From SAR202 cluster bacterium bin16 (GTDB lineage: Bacteria > Chloroflexota > Dehalococcoidia > Lucifugimonadales > Australimonadaceae): a stretch of 62,928 bases of DNA. The position numbers were made by a program, and so were the translations under genes. Of this stretch, positions 1 to 7,470 are shown one piece after another (the first letter of the stretch is position 1; every line of letters starts with the position of its first letter). Location of the stretch: contig MPMJ01000017.1 of the NCBI GenBank assembly GCA_002238425.1, forward strand, positions 1 through 62,928. The letters are read 5' to 3'. The notes under the pieces were generated by a model, which saw only the letters and a list, made by a program, of their open reading frames with translations, did not search any database and was not told the DNA's origin.

Positions 1-183
1 ACCTCCGTGACCTTCGAGAACCTGGAGGCGGGCCGGACCTATCGGGTGTGGGTGCGGGCGCAGAACGATGCGGGCAAGGGCGAGCGTACCCACGTCACCA
101 TCACCCTGCCGGAGGCGGAACCTGCGCCGGACCAGGGTGAGCAGGGGGGCGGGCAGCAGCAGGACGGCCAGTCGGGGCAGTAG
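1..183 (+). CDS. C-terminal end of a fibronectin type III domain protein (5' cut)
   Basis: The window opens inside a reading frame that ends at the TAG at 181-183. The visible 60 residues contain the end of a fibronectin type III beta-sandwich: the F-E-N-L-E-A-G-R-T-Y strand, then V-W-V-R-A-Q-N-D-A-G, which is the typical C-terminal F/G strand pattern. A Pro/Glu/Gln/Gly-rich low-complexity tail follows (GEQGGGQQQDG). FnIII domains in bacteria are usually parts of secreted or surface proteins, but the upstream portion is missing, so size and localisation cannot be judged. A hairpin about 55 bases downstream probably ends the transcript. Confidence 0.75.
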   Translation, partial: TSVTFENLEAGRTYRVWVRAQNDAGKGERTHVTITLPEAEPAPDQGEQGGGQQQDGQSGQ

Positions 184-238
184 CCCCGGCGTGGCGCGCG
201 CCCTGCGTGGGGAACGCCACCAAACCGGAGGTATCGAA

Positions 239-272
239 CGGGCAGGCTCCAGAACTCCCGGGAGCCTGCCCG
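239..272. terminator. Hairpin after the FnIII gene
   Basis: Perfect 12-bp inverted repeat CGGGCAGGCTCC / GGAGCCTGCCCG with a 10-base loop, followed by TACTGGTTT. It lies between the FnIII gene end and the next gene, so it fits an intrinsic terminator with a weak T tract. Confidence 0.55.
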
Positions 273-297
273 TACTGGTTTCACGGGACTATCGCCG

Positions 298-543
298 ATG
301 CCGCGACAGCGCATACACCACAGAAGAGATGTTCACCAACTTCCCGAGGACTTCCCGGAGAGGCTGAAGCGGTTCCGGGAGGAGTCGGGCCTGCCGTGGG
401 CGGAGATACACCGGCGTCTCGATGTCGATCCCGAGACCGAGAGGCGCTGGAGGGAAAAGGGCGTGCTGCCCAACACGCGGCACTATGCGGCGCTGCTGCA
501 AATGGCGGACGACCTGGGTCTCGGCCACCTGTTCAGAGGCTGA
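298..543 (+). CDS. Small helix-turn-helix (Xre/cro-like) protein
   Basis: An 81-residue protein. From about residue 20 (PERLKRFREESGLPW) to residue 78 it reads as an Xre-like helix-turn-helix domain: helix 1 L-K-R-F-R-E-E-S-G, turn, A-E-I-H-R-R-L-D-V-D, recognition helix P-E-T-E-R-R-W-R-E, then a helical tail ending G-L-G-H-L-F. The first ~18 residues are Arg/His rich and do not look like domain sequence, so the true start could be further in; no Shine-Dalgarno decides it. Likely a DNA-binding regulator. It sits just before the DUF4238 and recombinase genes and may belong to the same mobile segment. Confidence 0.6.
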   Translation: MPRQRIHHRRDVHQLPEDFPERLKRFREESGLPWAEIHRRLDVDPETERRWREKGVLPNTRHYAALLQMADDLGLGHLFRG

Positions 544-781
544 CTGGACAGCGCGCCGGAGGAACGTCCGAGCCATGGCAAGGCGCACCCCACCGTAGAC
601 AGGAGGACGACGCATGCAGGCTTGGCCAGTTTAGACCGCAAGCGTCCCCCGACGGGCACCTCCTGTATGCGGGTGCGCGCTTGAACCAATCGCCCCCGCT
701 GGCCTGGGGCGTCTCGGCAGTACGGTATGATGGACTGGGCTCAACCCGCACCGCCTTCAGTCGAACTCAGAGGGACGTCCA

Positions 782-1687
782 GTGGCAGCACGGTCGCATC
801 GGCATCACGAGATTCCTAAATGGCAGTCGAGGCACTTCTGCCCAGAAGACAGCGAGAATCTCTGGGTGGGATTCAAGGACACCCGCGACGTCAAACTGGT
901 CAGCATAAACCGCGCGTTCTTTCGAAACGATGCGAACACGAGAATCGACTATCAGGGCCAGGAGCGGGTGAAGTCTGACCGAGACGAGAGGATCCTCGCG
1001 GACTTCGATGATAGGGCGTCCAGAGCCGCGCGTGACCTGATCGACCTCGCAAGACGGTGGAGAGGTGGACGTGTGGACGACTTTCTACTGGCGCCGGAGA
1101 CGGCGGAGACCTGTAAGCAGATCATCGTGGCGCAAGCTCGTAGAACACGGGAATCGCAAGACAGAGTCGGCATCGGCGATGATGGACCTGAATTCTACCT
1201 GGAGCTCTACCGCAAGCGCGCTGCAGAGTTCGGGCAACAACTGCCTGCCGACCAAGGTTTCCTCGAAGATTCTCGCGTAGCCACGTTGTTTGATGACCTC
1301 TCGCAGAACCAGCGGGCAACATTTGCGTCCGGCCATCACTCGATCCTGACGGATAAGGAGAAGAGCTTGTTAGCTCCGTTGGGATTGCATGTGGCGACGA
1401 TCGACCCGGCCAACGGAGAGTTCGTCATCGGGAGCCATGGCATCACCATCGTCCAGACAGCAGGAGGGCAGAACACCTGGCTGCCGCTCGCTCCCGATGT
1501 CGCAATCTCCTTCTCAGGCAGACCCGGAGAGATAGGCATAGGCATCTGCAAGGACGATTTCGTCGAGTCGCACAATCGCGCAGCACTCTCCATCAGCGCA
1601 CGAGTCGCGGGTCGGTCCGAAAAGACGATCCGCGACTTGCTCGCGACGCTGGGTCGACCCGTCATTTCGCTCGCAACTCAGGCGTAA
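782..1687 (+). CDS. DUF4238-like protein of unknown function
   Basis: A 301-residue soluble protein from a GTG start. The N-terminus has a His-rich H-H-E-I-P-K-W-x-S-R-H-F motif, as in DUF4238 proteins, which open with H-H-x-V-P-x-x-Y-x-x-x-F. A charged helical middle follows (residues 60-170), then a C-terminal part of about 100 residues with hydrophobic strands. Biochemical function is not known to me. DUF4238 genes are often strain-specific and found beside mobile DNA; here the next gene is a serine recombinase, so cargo of an integrated element is plausible. Its codon use looks less GC-extreme than that of its neighbours (many AGA/AAT codons), consistent with acquisition. Confidence 0.6.
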   Translation: MAARSHRHHEIPKWQSRHFCPEDSENLWVGFKDTRDVKLVSINRAFFRNDANTRIDYQGQERVKSDRDERILADFDDRASRAARDLIDLARRWRGGRVDDFLLAPETAETCKQIIVAQARRTRESQDRVGIGDDGPEFYLELYRKRAAEFGQQLPADQGFLEDSRVATLFDDLSQNQRATFASGHHSILTDKEKSLLAPLGLHVATIDPANGEFVIGSHGITIVQTAGGQNTWLPLAPDVAISFSGRPGEIGIGICKDDFVESHNRAALSISARVAGRSEKTIRDLLATLGRPVISLATQA

Positions 1688-1813
1688 GTGTGCTCTGGCA
1701 GGGATGTCTGACACGAGCCCGTTGACTTCCGCAGGAGTAGGTCAGACCATCGGTTCATGCTACAGGCGCCTTCTCTTCGTGGCGCACCGGCAAGAGCACC
1801 TAAGGAGCACCCT

Positions 1814-3412
1814 ATGACCGAACGACAGAGCCCCACCACCGCAGCCGTCTACGCGCGCGTCTCCAGCGACCGCCAGGACGTCGACCTATCCGTCGCGGCC
1901 CAACTCCGCGCCCTCCGCGACTACGCGCAGAAGAACAACTACGCCATCGTCCGCCAGTACGTCGACGAGGCCGAGAGCGGGCGTGTCGCAGACAGGCCGC
2001 AGTTCCGCCGCATGATCGACGAGGGGAGCAGCACCCAGGCGCCGTTCAACGTCATCCTCGTCTGGAAGTTCTCTCGCTTCACGCGCAAGCGCGAGCACGC
2101 GGTGGCCTTCAAGTCCATGCTGCGGAAGAAGGGCATCCGCGTCGTCTCCATCACCGAGCACGCCGATGACACCCCCACCGGCAAGCTGATGGAGGCCATC
2201 ATCGAGTCCGTGGACGAGTTCTACTCGGAGAACCTAGCGCAGGAGGTTGTCCGGGGGATGCGGGAGTCCGCCTCGCGCGGCTTCTGGGTCGCCCCGCAAG
2301 CCCCCTACGGCTACCGGAAGGTGCACGTGCAGGACGGGGCCAAGAAGCGGCCCGTCCTCGAGCTCGACCCGCCCACCGATGCCGTCGTCAGGCGCATATT
2401 CAGCTTGGCGCTCAGCGGCACGAGCATCCTCGACATCACCAAGACACTCAACGGCGAGGGCATCCGCAGCCCCGACGGCAAACGCTGGATGAAGACCTCC
2501 GTCCACCGCTTGCTCGGCAACGAGGCCTACTCGGGAACCCTCGTCTGGGGGACCACTGCCAAGGACAACACGCCTCCGGTCCGCGTCGACAACGCCTTCC
2601 CCGCCATCGTCTCCCAGCGGGAGTTCAAGCGGGTGCAGAAGATGCTGCGCTCCAAGGCCCCGAAGGTCACGCATCCACGGCGCACTGCAAGCCCCTACCT
2701 CCTCAGCGGGCTCCTCACCTGCCATGTCTGCGGCAAGCTCCTCTCCGCCGCAGAGGCCAAGGGCGGACGTTACACCTACTACGTCTGCCACTCCCTCCTC
2801 AAGCGAGGGAGCGGCGACTGCACAACCCCGCGCCTCAACGCCAAGCGTTTCGAGCGCCTCATCATCGACCAGATCAGGGAGCACATCCTCACCGAGTCCA
2901 ACGTCCGCGACCTCGTGAAGATGGTCAACGAGGAGATGGACTCCGTCATCAGGGAGCAGCAGGAGCGCGTCGAGGCCGCCGATGCCGAGCTCGCCGATAT
3001 CCGCAGGCGCATGGACCGGCTGTGGGATCTGGTCGAGAAGACGGACCTCACCATGGAGGAGATTCTCCCGCGCATCCGGCATCACTTGGAGAACCAGGAG
3101 CGGCTGGAGCAGGCGGCCGATGAGGCCCGCTCCATCCTAGCCCTGCGCAGGGCCAGCGTGCAGGACGTGGAGCGGATCGCGGCCTACGCGAGGGAGATGA
3201 GCGATTTCCTGATGGAAAGCGAGGTCACCGAGACGAAGGCATTCATCAGGTCGTTCGTGAAGGAGATTGCGGTCCGGCCCGGGAAGGCGGTGATTCACTA
3301 CACCATCCCCACGCCGCTGGACAACGACATCGACGGCGCGGACGTCGCCGAGGTCGCCCTCAGCCGCCGAGTTATGAAATCAGTAACGCGTGGTGGGCCG
3401 GGCAGGACTTGA
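1814..3412 (+). CDS. Large serine recombinase (site-specific integrase)
   Basis: A 532-residue large serine recombinase. Residues ~10-155 form the resolvase catalytic domain, with Y-A-R-V-S-S-D-R-Q giving the nucleophile Ser17. The recombinase domain (~165-280) follows, then a zinc ribbon with Cys at about 303, 306, 325 and 335. A long coiled coil spans ~390-460, and a C-terminal tail ends R-G-G-P-G-R-T. These enzymes integrate and excise phages and elements without homology. ATG 1814 is preferred over ATG 1757 because TAAGGAG sits 7-13 bases ahead. The last 22 bases of the gene (3391-3412) are also the 3' end of the opposite-strand tRNA, so the stop codon lies inside the tRNA gene. This suggests the gene abuts an attachment site. 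Confidence 0.9.
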   Translation: MTERQSPTTAAVYARVSSDRQDVDLSVAAQLRALRDYAQKNNYAIVRQYVDEAESGRVADRPQFRRMIDEGSSTQAPFNVILVWKFSRFTRKREHAVAFKSMLRKKGIRVVSITEHADDTPTGKLMEAIIESVDEFYSENLAQEVVRGMRESASRGFWVAPQAPYGYRKVHVQDGAKKRPVLELDPPTDAVVRRIFSLALSGTSILDITKTLNGEGIRSPDGKRWMKTSVHRLLGNEAYSGTLVWGTTAKDNTPPVRVDNAFPAIVSQREFKRVQKMLRSKAPKVTHPRRTASPYLLSGLLTCHVCGKLLSAAEAKGGRYTYYVCHSLLKRGSGDCTTPRLNAKRFERLIIDQIREHILTESNVRDLVKMVNEEMDSVIREQQERVEAADAELADIRRRMDRLWDLVEKTDLTMEEILPRIRHHLENQERLEQAADEARSILALRRASVQDVERIAAYAREMSDFLMESEVTETKAFIRSFVKEIAVRPGKAVIHYTIPTPLDNDIDGADVAEVALSRRVMKSVTRGGPGRT

Positions 3413-3467
3413 ACCCGCGACCAGACGATTATGAGTCGTCCGCTCTGACCAACTGAGCTACCGGCCC
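3391..3467 (-). tRNA. tRNA with CAU anticodon (elongator Met, or Ile2 if lysidine-modified)
   Basis: On the minus strand the 7-bp acceptor stem pairs 3461-3467 with 3395-3401, and an encoded CCA occupies 3391-3393. The D arm reads AGCTCAGTTGGTCAGAGC. The anticodon stem GACGA/TCGTC closes the loop CTCATAA, so the anticodon is CAT. The T arm has GGTTCAAGTCC. CAU can be elongator methionine or the minor isoleucine tRNA modified by TilS. The AATCGTCTGGTCGC stretch resembles bacterial Ile2 tRNAs slightly more than Met, but I cannot decide. Its 3' end overlaps the recombinase stop. Confidence 0.9.
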
Positions 3468-3514
3468 CCGAGCACTAAGTATATGCGCCTGCGGAATGGG
3501 GAGCGAGGTTGCGC

Positions 3515-3704
3515 ACTAAAGCCAACCGAATAACGCAGCAGACGGCAGATGCGCCCCACCCTTCCACCTCCGCCCCGTGTGCGGTGCTGCGCACGTGTGA
3601 CCTACCGGTCACTTGGATTCCCGCCGGTGCGGGAATGACGGGATAGGGCTGCGAGATTCCCGTTTTCGCGGGAATGACGGAGGCTATTCTCACAAGAACG
3701 ACGG
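3515..3704 (+). repeat. Partial copy of a composite intergenic repeat with palindromic cores
   Basis: The 325-base gap 3468-3792 has no gene. It holds a repeat also seen at 13987-14222 and, inverted, at 44607-45090. Shared blocks are AACGCAGCAGACGGCAG, CCACTTCCACCTCCGCCCC-like sequence, two palindromes (ATTCCCGCCGGTGCGGGAAT at 3617-3636 and ATTCCCGTTTTCGCGGGAAT at 3656-3675), and the terminal TTCTCACAAGAACGAC at about 3687-3704. Confidence 0.75.
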
Positions 3705-3792
3705 ACCGGCGTACTCTTGCCAGCGTCCAAGAGGATTCCGCGCGCTAACGCGGGGACTGCGCCCCACCCGGAATGACAGGCCAGGAGGTTGG

Positions 3793-4752
3793 CTAGTCGG
3801 CTTCGGGAGGCATCCCGCGAATGACGGAGGCTACGCGGTCGGAGGTGACGCCGGAGCTGTCCAGCAGCTGTCCGGCCACGTCCTCGGGGTTCTCCACGAG
3901 GGCGAGCAGCAGGTGCCCGGTGCCAACGGTGCGAAGGCCGCCGTTGCGGGATATGCGCACCGCCCGCTCGATGACGCGCTGGCAGCGCTGGGTCATGCTC
4001 GCGGTCCCGCCGAAGAGCGGGCCGCGCCTGCTGATGATGCTCTCGATCTCACGCCTGATGGACGCGGGGTCGGCGCCGAGTTCCGCAACTATGCGGGCCG
4101 CCTGCGAGCGGGAATCGCTCAGCACGCCGAGGAGCAGGTGCTCCGTGCCCATGTTCGACTGCTCGAATCGCTTCGCTTCCTCCTGCATGAAGGAGAGCGC
4201 GCGCCACGCGAGGCCCGTGAACCGCCCGGGAGCAGCGTCCCGTGCCGCGCCGCCGCCGGTCGAGCGTTGCGTCAATGCCGCGGCAGCGCCCTCGTCAGGC
4301 GGAGCCTTCAGCAGGACCCGCAGGCCCAGCGTCCCGAACAGTAGAGCGCCCAGGGAGGTCGCGATGACCATCCGTCCGGGGATGCCGACCAGGAACGCCG
4401 GCAGGCCGAGGAAGGTGCCGGAGTTGAAGCGCTCCAGCGGGATGAAGAGCATGAGCACCAGCGGCGCCACGACGAATACGTAGATGAGCCACGAGTACCG
4501 CGCACCGAACTGCGCGCTGCCTCGAACACCCACGATCATCGCGCCGCCTACAACGACCCCTATGACCCCGACAAGCAATGTCCGCAGATACGCGGCCAGA
4601 TTGCTGAGCGCGCTTGGGAGCGGCCCGTGCCCCAGGGTACGGTCCGTGCCTTCCGCGAACCACATCGCCAGGAGCAGCAATGCCCAAAGAACTATCGAGG
4701 CCAGGATTACGGAGGTTGCCTGTCGAGCAGGAGACTTCTCGGTCATGTTCAC
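3793..4752 (-). CDS. Membrane protein with Clp N-terminal repeat domain, no ATPase
   Basis: A 319-residue protein. The N-terminal ~150 residues carry four or so hydrophobic segments (about 13-33, 55-78, 86-106, 118-148). The C-terminal half (about 185-316) matches the double Clp N-domain fold: M-Q-E-E-A-K-R-F-E-Q-S-N-M-G-T-E-H-L-L-L-G-V-L is the first repeat signature and V-G-T-G-H-L-L-L-A-L-V-E the second. In ClpA/ClpC this domain binds substrates and adaptors; here it is tethered to the membrane and has no AAA+ module, so it may recruit substrates or partners. Start is GTG 4752, with ATG 4746 as an in-frame alternative. The gene stands alone between repeats. Confidence 0.75.
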   Translation of the reverse strand: MNMTEKSPARQATSVILASIVLWALLLLAMWFAEGTDRTLGHGPLPSALSNLAAYLRTLLVGVIGVVVGGAMIVGVRGSAQFGARYSWLIYVFVVAPLVLMLFIPLERFNSGTFLGLPAFLVGIPGRMVIATSLGALLFGTLGLRVLLKAPPDEGAAAALTQRSTGGGAARDAAPGRFTGLAWRALSFMQEEAKRFEQSNMGTEHLLLGVLSDSRSQAARIVAELGADPASIRREIESIISRRGPLFGGTASMTQRCQRVIERAVRISRNGGLRTVGTGHLLLALVENPEDVAGQLLDSSGVTSDRVASVIRGMPPEAD

Positions 4753-4884
4753 ACTGAAGCGGTCTATGCCGCGAGGTTTTCTCAGATGCCCTACTTTACG
4801 CGCCTGAGCGAGCCGCGAGAAGGATTCAGCCTTCCCTGTTTGGGGCTATTGGGAGCCCGCTTCCTCCGACCCAGCGCACTTCTT

Positions 4885-5000
4885 CCCCCCCCCCCCCCCC
4901 CGCCGCTGTGGGGGGCACCCCCCCACCCCCCCCGCCCCAGCCCGCTCCCGCAGGAGAGAGGCCCGGCCCCCCCCGCCCCTGCCCCACCGCGAGCGGCTCT
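4885..5000. repeat. Poly-C low-complexity patch over a degraded repeat, probable assembly error
   Basis: A run of 17 C (4885-4901) followed by more C/G homopolymers. The stretch CCCCAGCCCGCTCCCGCAGG around 4936 looks like a corrupted copy of the CCCTCACCCTAACCCTCTCC repeat found elsewhere. The gap 4753-5153 otherwise holds a palindrome at 5014-5042 and the fumarase leader; no gene is seen. Confidence 0.5.
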
Positions 5001-5013
5001 CTGCGCCTCACCC

Positions 5014-5042
5014 GTCATTCCCGCGAAGGCGGGAATGACGGG
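5014..5042. repeat. Palindromic repeat copy
   Basis: CGTCATTCCCGC GAAG GCGGGAATGACG: a perfect 12-bp-arm palindrome of the same family as 3617-3636 and 14158-14181, 110 bases before fumC. It could form an mRNA hairpin. Confidence 0.8.
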
Positions 5043-5153
5043 TGAGGAGGTGACGGTACATCCATCTGGCAGAGGGACGGCGGCGGCGATAAGATGGGGC
5101 ATCGTGAGAAACCGGCGGCGACGCCCGCCAGATCCAAGGAGCCGAACGTCGAG

Positions 5154-6566
5154 ATGACCGAAACGAAAGCGTCCCGGATCGAGAAAGACACCATGGGGGA
5201 GATGGAGGTGCCGGCGGACGCTTACTGGGGCGCGTCCACGCAGCGCGCCGTTCTCAACTTCCCCATCAGCAACCTGCGCTACCCGCCCGCCTTCGTCCAC
5301 ATGCTTGGCCGTATCAAGCGCGCCGCGGCGCGGACCAACACCGGGCTGGGGCTGCTCGACCAGGCTGTCGCCGACAGCATCGAGGCGGCTGCGAACGAGG
5401 TGGTCGACGGCCAGTGGGACGAGCATTTCGTCGTGGACCTCTTCCAGACGGGCTCCGGCACGTCGACCAACACGAACGCGAATGAGGTCATCGCGCGCCG
5501 CGCCCGCGAGTTGACTCCCGGCGTGAACGTCCATCCCAACGACCACGTCAACATGGCGCAGTCGTCCAACGATGTCATCCCCACGGCGAGCCATCTCACC
5601 GCCGCCGAGGCGCTCAACGGCGAGCTGGTCCCCGCGCTCGAACAGGCACGGGCGGCGCTCGCGGCGAAGTCAGAGGAGTTCTGGGGCATCATCAAGACCG
5701 GCAGGACGCATCTGCAGGACGCCACGCCCATCCGGCTCGGGCAGGAGTTCGCCGGATACGCCAGCCAGTTGGAGTTGAGCATCGCGCGCCTGCGCCCGCA
5801 CGTCGACGCGCTGTGCGAGGTTGCGCTGGGCGGCACCGCCGTCGGCACCGGCATCAACGCGCACGAGGAGTTCGCCGCTCGCACGTGCGTGTCGCTCGGC
5901 GAGGAGTTGGGGTTGCCGGTCCGCGAGACCGCGCACCACTTCCAGGCGCAGGGAACGCAGGACACGATGCTCGCGGCCAGCGGCGCGGTGCGGAGCGCCG
6001 CGGTATCGCTGCAGAAGATAGCCAACGACCTCCGCTGGCTGTCGTCGGGGCCTCGCGCGGGGCTGGCCGAGCTGGAGTTGCCCACGGTGCAGCCCGGCTC
6101 GTCGATCATGCCGGGCAAGGTGAACCCGGTCATACCGGAGTCCGTCGTGCAGGTGGTCTGCCAGGTCATCGGCAACGACGCTGCGGTCGCGGCTGCGGCG
6201 CAGGGCGGCTACCTCGAACTGAACACGTACTGGCCGGTGGCGGCGTACAACCTGCACCAGTCCATCACGCTCCTCGCCTCCGCGACGGCGAACTTCGAGG
6301 AGCAGTGCCTGCGCGGCATCAAGGCCACGAGCAAGGGGCCGGACATGGTGGAACAGGGGCTGATGATGGCCACCGGCCTGACGCCGGCCATCGGCTACGA
6401 TAAGGCGACCGCCATCGCCAAGACCGCCGCAGCGCAGGGAGTCACGATCCGCGAGCTGGCGAAGACGGAGGCCGGTCTCACCGACGAGCAACTCGAAGAG
6501 CTGCTGGACCCCGCGCGCATGACGGCCCCCGGCATCGTGGAGGGGGCGTCGGGCGGAGGCGGGTAG
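5154..6566 (+). CDS. fumC: Class II fumarate hydratase
   Basis: A 470-residue fumarase C, reversibly hydrating fumarate to L-malate in the TCA cycle (cytoplasmic, Fe-independent homotetramer). Hallmarks: T-G-S-G-T-S-T-N-T-N-A-N-E near residue 100, S-S-N-D-V-I-P-T near 140, T-G-R-T-H-L-Q-D-A near 185, and the superfamily signature G-S-S-I-M-P-G-K-V-N-P at ~315-325. The length is normal. ATG 5154 is chosen because the protein then begins like the family (R-I-E-K-D-T-M-G-E-M-x-V-P) and AAGGA lies 13 bases ahead. It is monocistronic, flanked by repeats. Argininosuccinate lyase and aspartase share the fold, but the overall pattern is fumarase. Confidence 0.95.
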   Translation: MTETKASRIEKDTMGEMEVPADAYWGASTQRAVLNFPISNLRYPPAFVHMLGRIKRAAARTNTGLGLLDQAVADSIEAAANEVVDGQWDEHFVVDLFQTGSGTSTNTNANEVIARRARELTPGVNVHPNDHVNMAQSSNDVIPTASHLTAAEALNGELVPALEQARAALAAKSEEFWGIIKTGRTHLQDATPIRLGQEFAGYASQLELSIARLRPHVDALCEVALGGTAVGTGINAHEEFAARTCVSLGEELGLPVRETAHHFQAQGTQDTMLAASGAVRSAAVSLQKIANDLRWLSSGPRAGLAELELPTVQPGSSIMPGKVNPVIPESVVQVVCQVIGNDAAVAAAAQGGYLELNTYWPVAAYNLHQSITLLASATANFEEQCLRGIKATSKGPDMVEQGLMMATGLTPAIGYDKATAIAKTAAAQGVTIRELAKTEAGLTDEQLEELLDPARMTAPGIVEGASGGGG

Positions 6567-6696
6567 CCGGGAGAATCAACATCGATGCACAGGATGGACA
6601 GGATGGGGGGCGAGGTCGCGGAGCGCCGTGCGGTGACACTCCTCACGGTGTGGCTTGCCTTACACGCGCTACTAGTGCGCATACGCCCGCAGTACC

Positions 6697-6774
6697 CTCA
6701 CCCCAGCCCTCTCCCCTTGTAGGGAGAGGGGGCCAAGCAGGGGATACGAGGTTCCTGCCTGCGCAGGAACGACT
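6697..6774. repeat. Two palindromic repeat units
   Basis: Unit one (6697-6732): CCCTCACC..CCCTCTCCCC then GGGAGAGGGG. Unit two (6750-6773): GTTCCTGCCTGCGCAGGAAC, a palindrome. Both recur in the other intergenic gaps of this window. Gap 6567-6813 has no gene. Confidence 0.75.
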
Positions 6775-6813
6775 TAGAGAGGCAGAAACGACGGGGATGA
6801 ACAGGAGGTCGAC

Positions 6814-7323
6814 GTGGACTTCGGCATCCAGATAAGAGAGATGAAGCCGCAGAAGATAGCGGCGGTACGGGCGAAGACGACCATCAACAAGGTGACGCCC
6901 AAGGTCGTACAGCTGCTCCAGGAGACGGCGGACTACCTGGAGTCGGTCGGCGTGCAGCCCACCGGCCCCGGTTTTGGCGTCTACTACGAAGTCGGCGCGT
7001 TCCTCGTGGACGTCGAGGTGGGCTACCCGGTGGACGTGGAGGTGGAAGGCAACGGCCGCGTGCAGCCAAACTCGCTTCCGGGCGGGAAGTGCGCCGTCGC
7101 CTTCTACAAAGGCCCGCACGAGCAGATCGCTGATGCGCACCGCGCCGTCCACACGTGGATGCACACGAACGACGTGCAAGCCTCCGGAGAGCCTGCCCGC
7201 GAGGTCTACCTGACCGACCTTCGGGGCATCGAAGAGGGCGAGGAGTGCGAGGCGGAGTCCATCTGGCCCATCATCCACGAGACGCGCGCCGAGCGGCGGC
7301 GCCAGCAACGGGCGAAAGCGTAG
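6814..7323 (+). CDS. GyrI-like effector-binding domain protein
   Basis: A 169-residue stand-alone GyrI-like/SOUL-type small-molecule-binding domain. It begins I-Q-I-R-E-M-K-P-Q-K-I-A-A-V-R and contains G-P-G-F-G-V-Y-Y-E-V, L-P-G-G-K-C-A-V-A-F-Y-K-G-P-H-E and a C-terminal Y-L-T-D pattern, as in the effector domains of AraC/MerR regulators such as Rob and BmrR. There is no DNA-binding domain, so it may bind or detoxify a ligand rather than regulate transcription. GTG start with AGGAGGT 5-11 bases upstream. Confidence 0.8.
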   Translation: MDFGIQIREMKPQKIAAVRAKTTINKVTPKVVQLLQETADYLESVGVQPTGPGFGVYYEVGAFLVDVEVGYPVDVEVEGNGRVQPNSLPGGKCAVAFYKGPHEQIADAHRAVHTWMHTNDVQASGEPAREVYLTDLRGIEEGEECEAESIWPIIHETRAERRRQQRAKA

Positions 7324-7363
7324 CGAGGGAGACTTTGGATAACCCATCCGCCCTGCCCCACCG

Positions 7364-7452
7364 GTTCACCCCCATCCTAACCTTCCCCCATCGAGGGGGA
7401 AGGGACCAATCACCCTCACCCTAACCCTCTCCCCGTGAGGGAGAGGGGACCA
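7364..7452. repeat. Two adjacent palindromic repeat units upstream of the peptidase
   Basis: CCCATCCTAACCTTCCCCCATCG... with GGGGGAAGGG (7369-7403), then CCCTCACCCTAACCCTCTCC... with GAGGGAGAGGGG (7411-7450). The second ends 20 bases before the peptidase start, so the mRNA leader would contain the hairpin. Confidence 0.8.
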
Positions 7453-7470
7453 AACCAAGAAGGAACCTCG

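Noticed and set aside
545..620. Stretch resembling the RNase P RNA signature (GGAGGAACGTCCGAGCC)
   Set aside because: Only this short core resembles GAGGAAAGTCCGGGC; the conserved 3' ACAGAA..GGCTTA part and a 300-400 base structured RNA are absent in the available gap.
1..780. Left attachment site for the serine-recombinase element
   Set aside because: I looked for a copy of the tRNA 3' segment and found only weak resemblances such as GCTTGAACC near 691; nothing convincing within the window.
7364..7452. Riboswitch before the M20 peptidase
   Set aside because: The structure is explained by two dispersed palindromic repeats that occur before and after unrelated genes.
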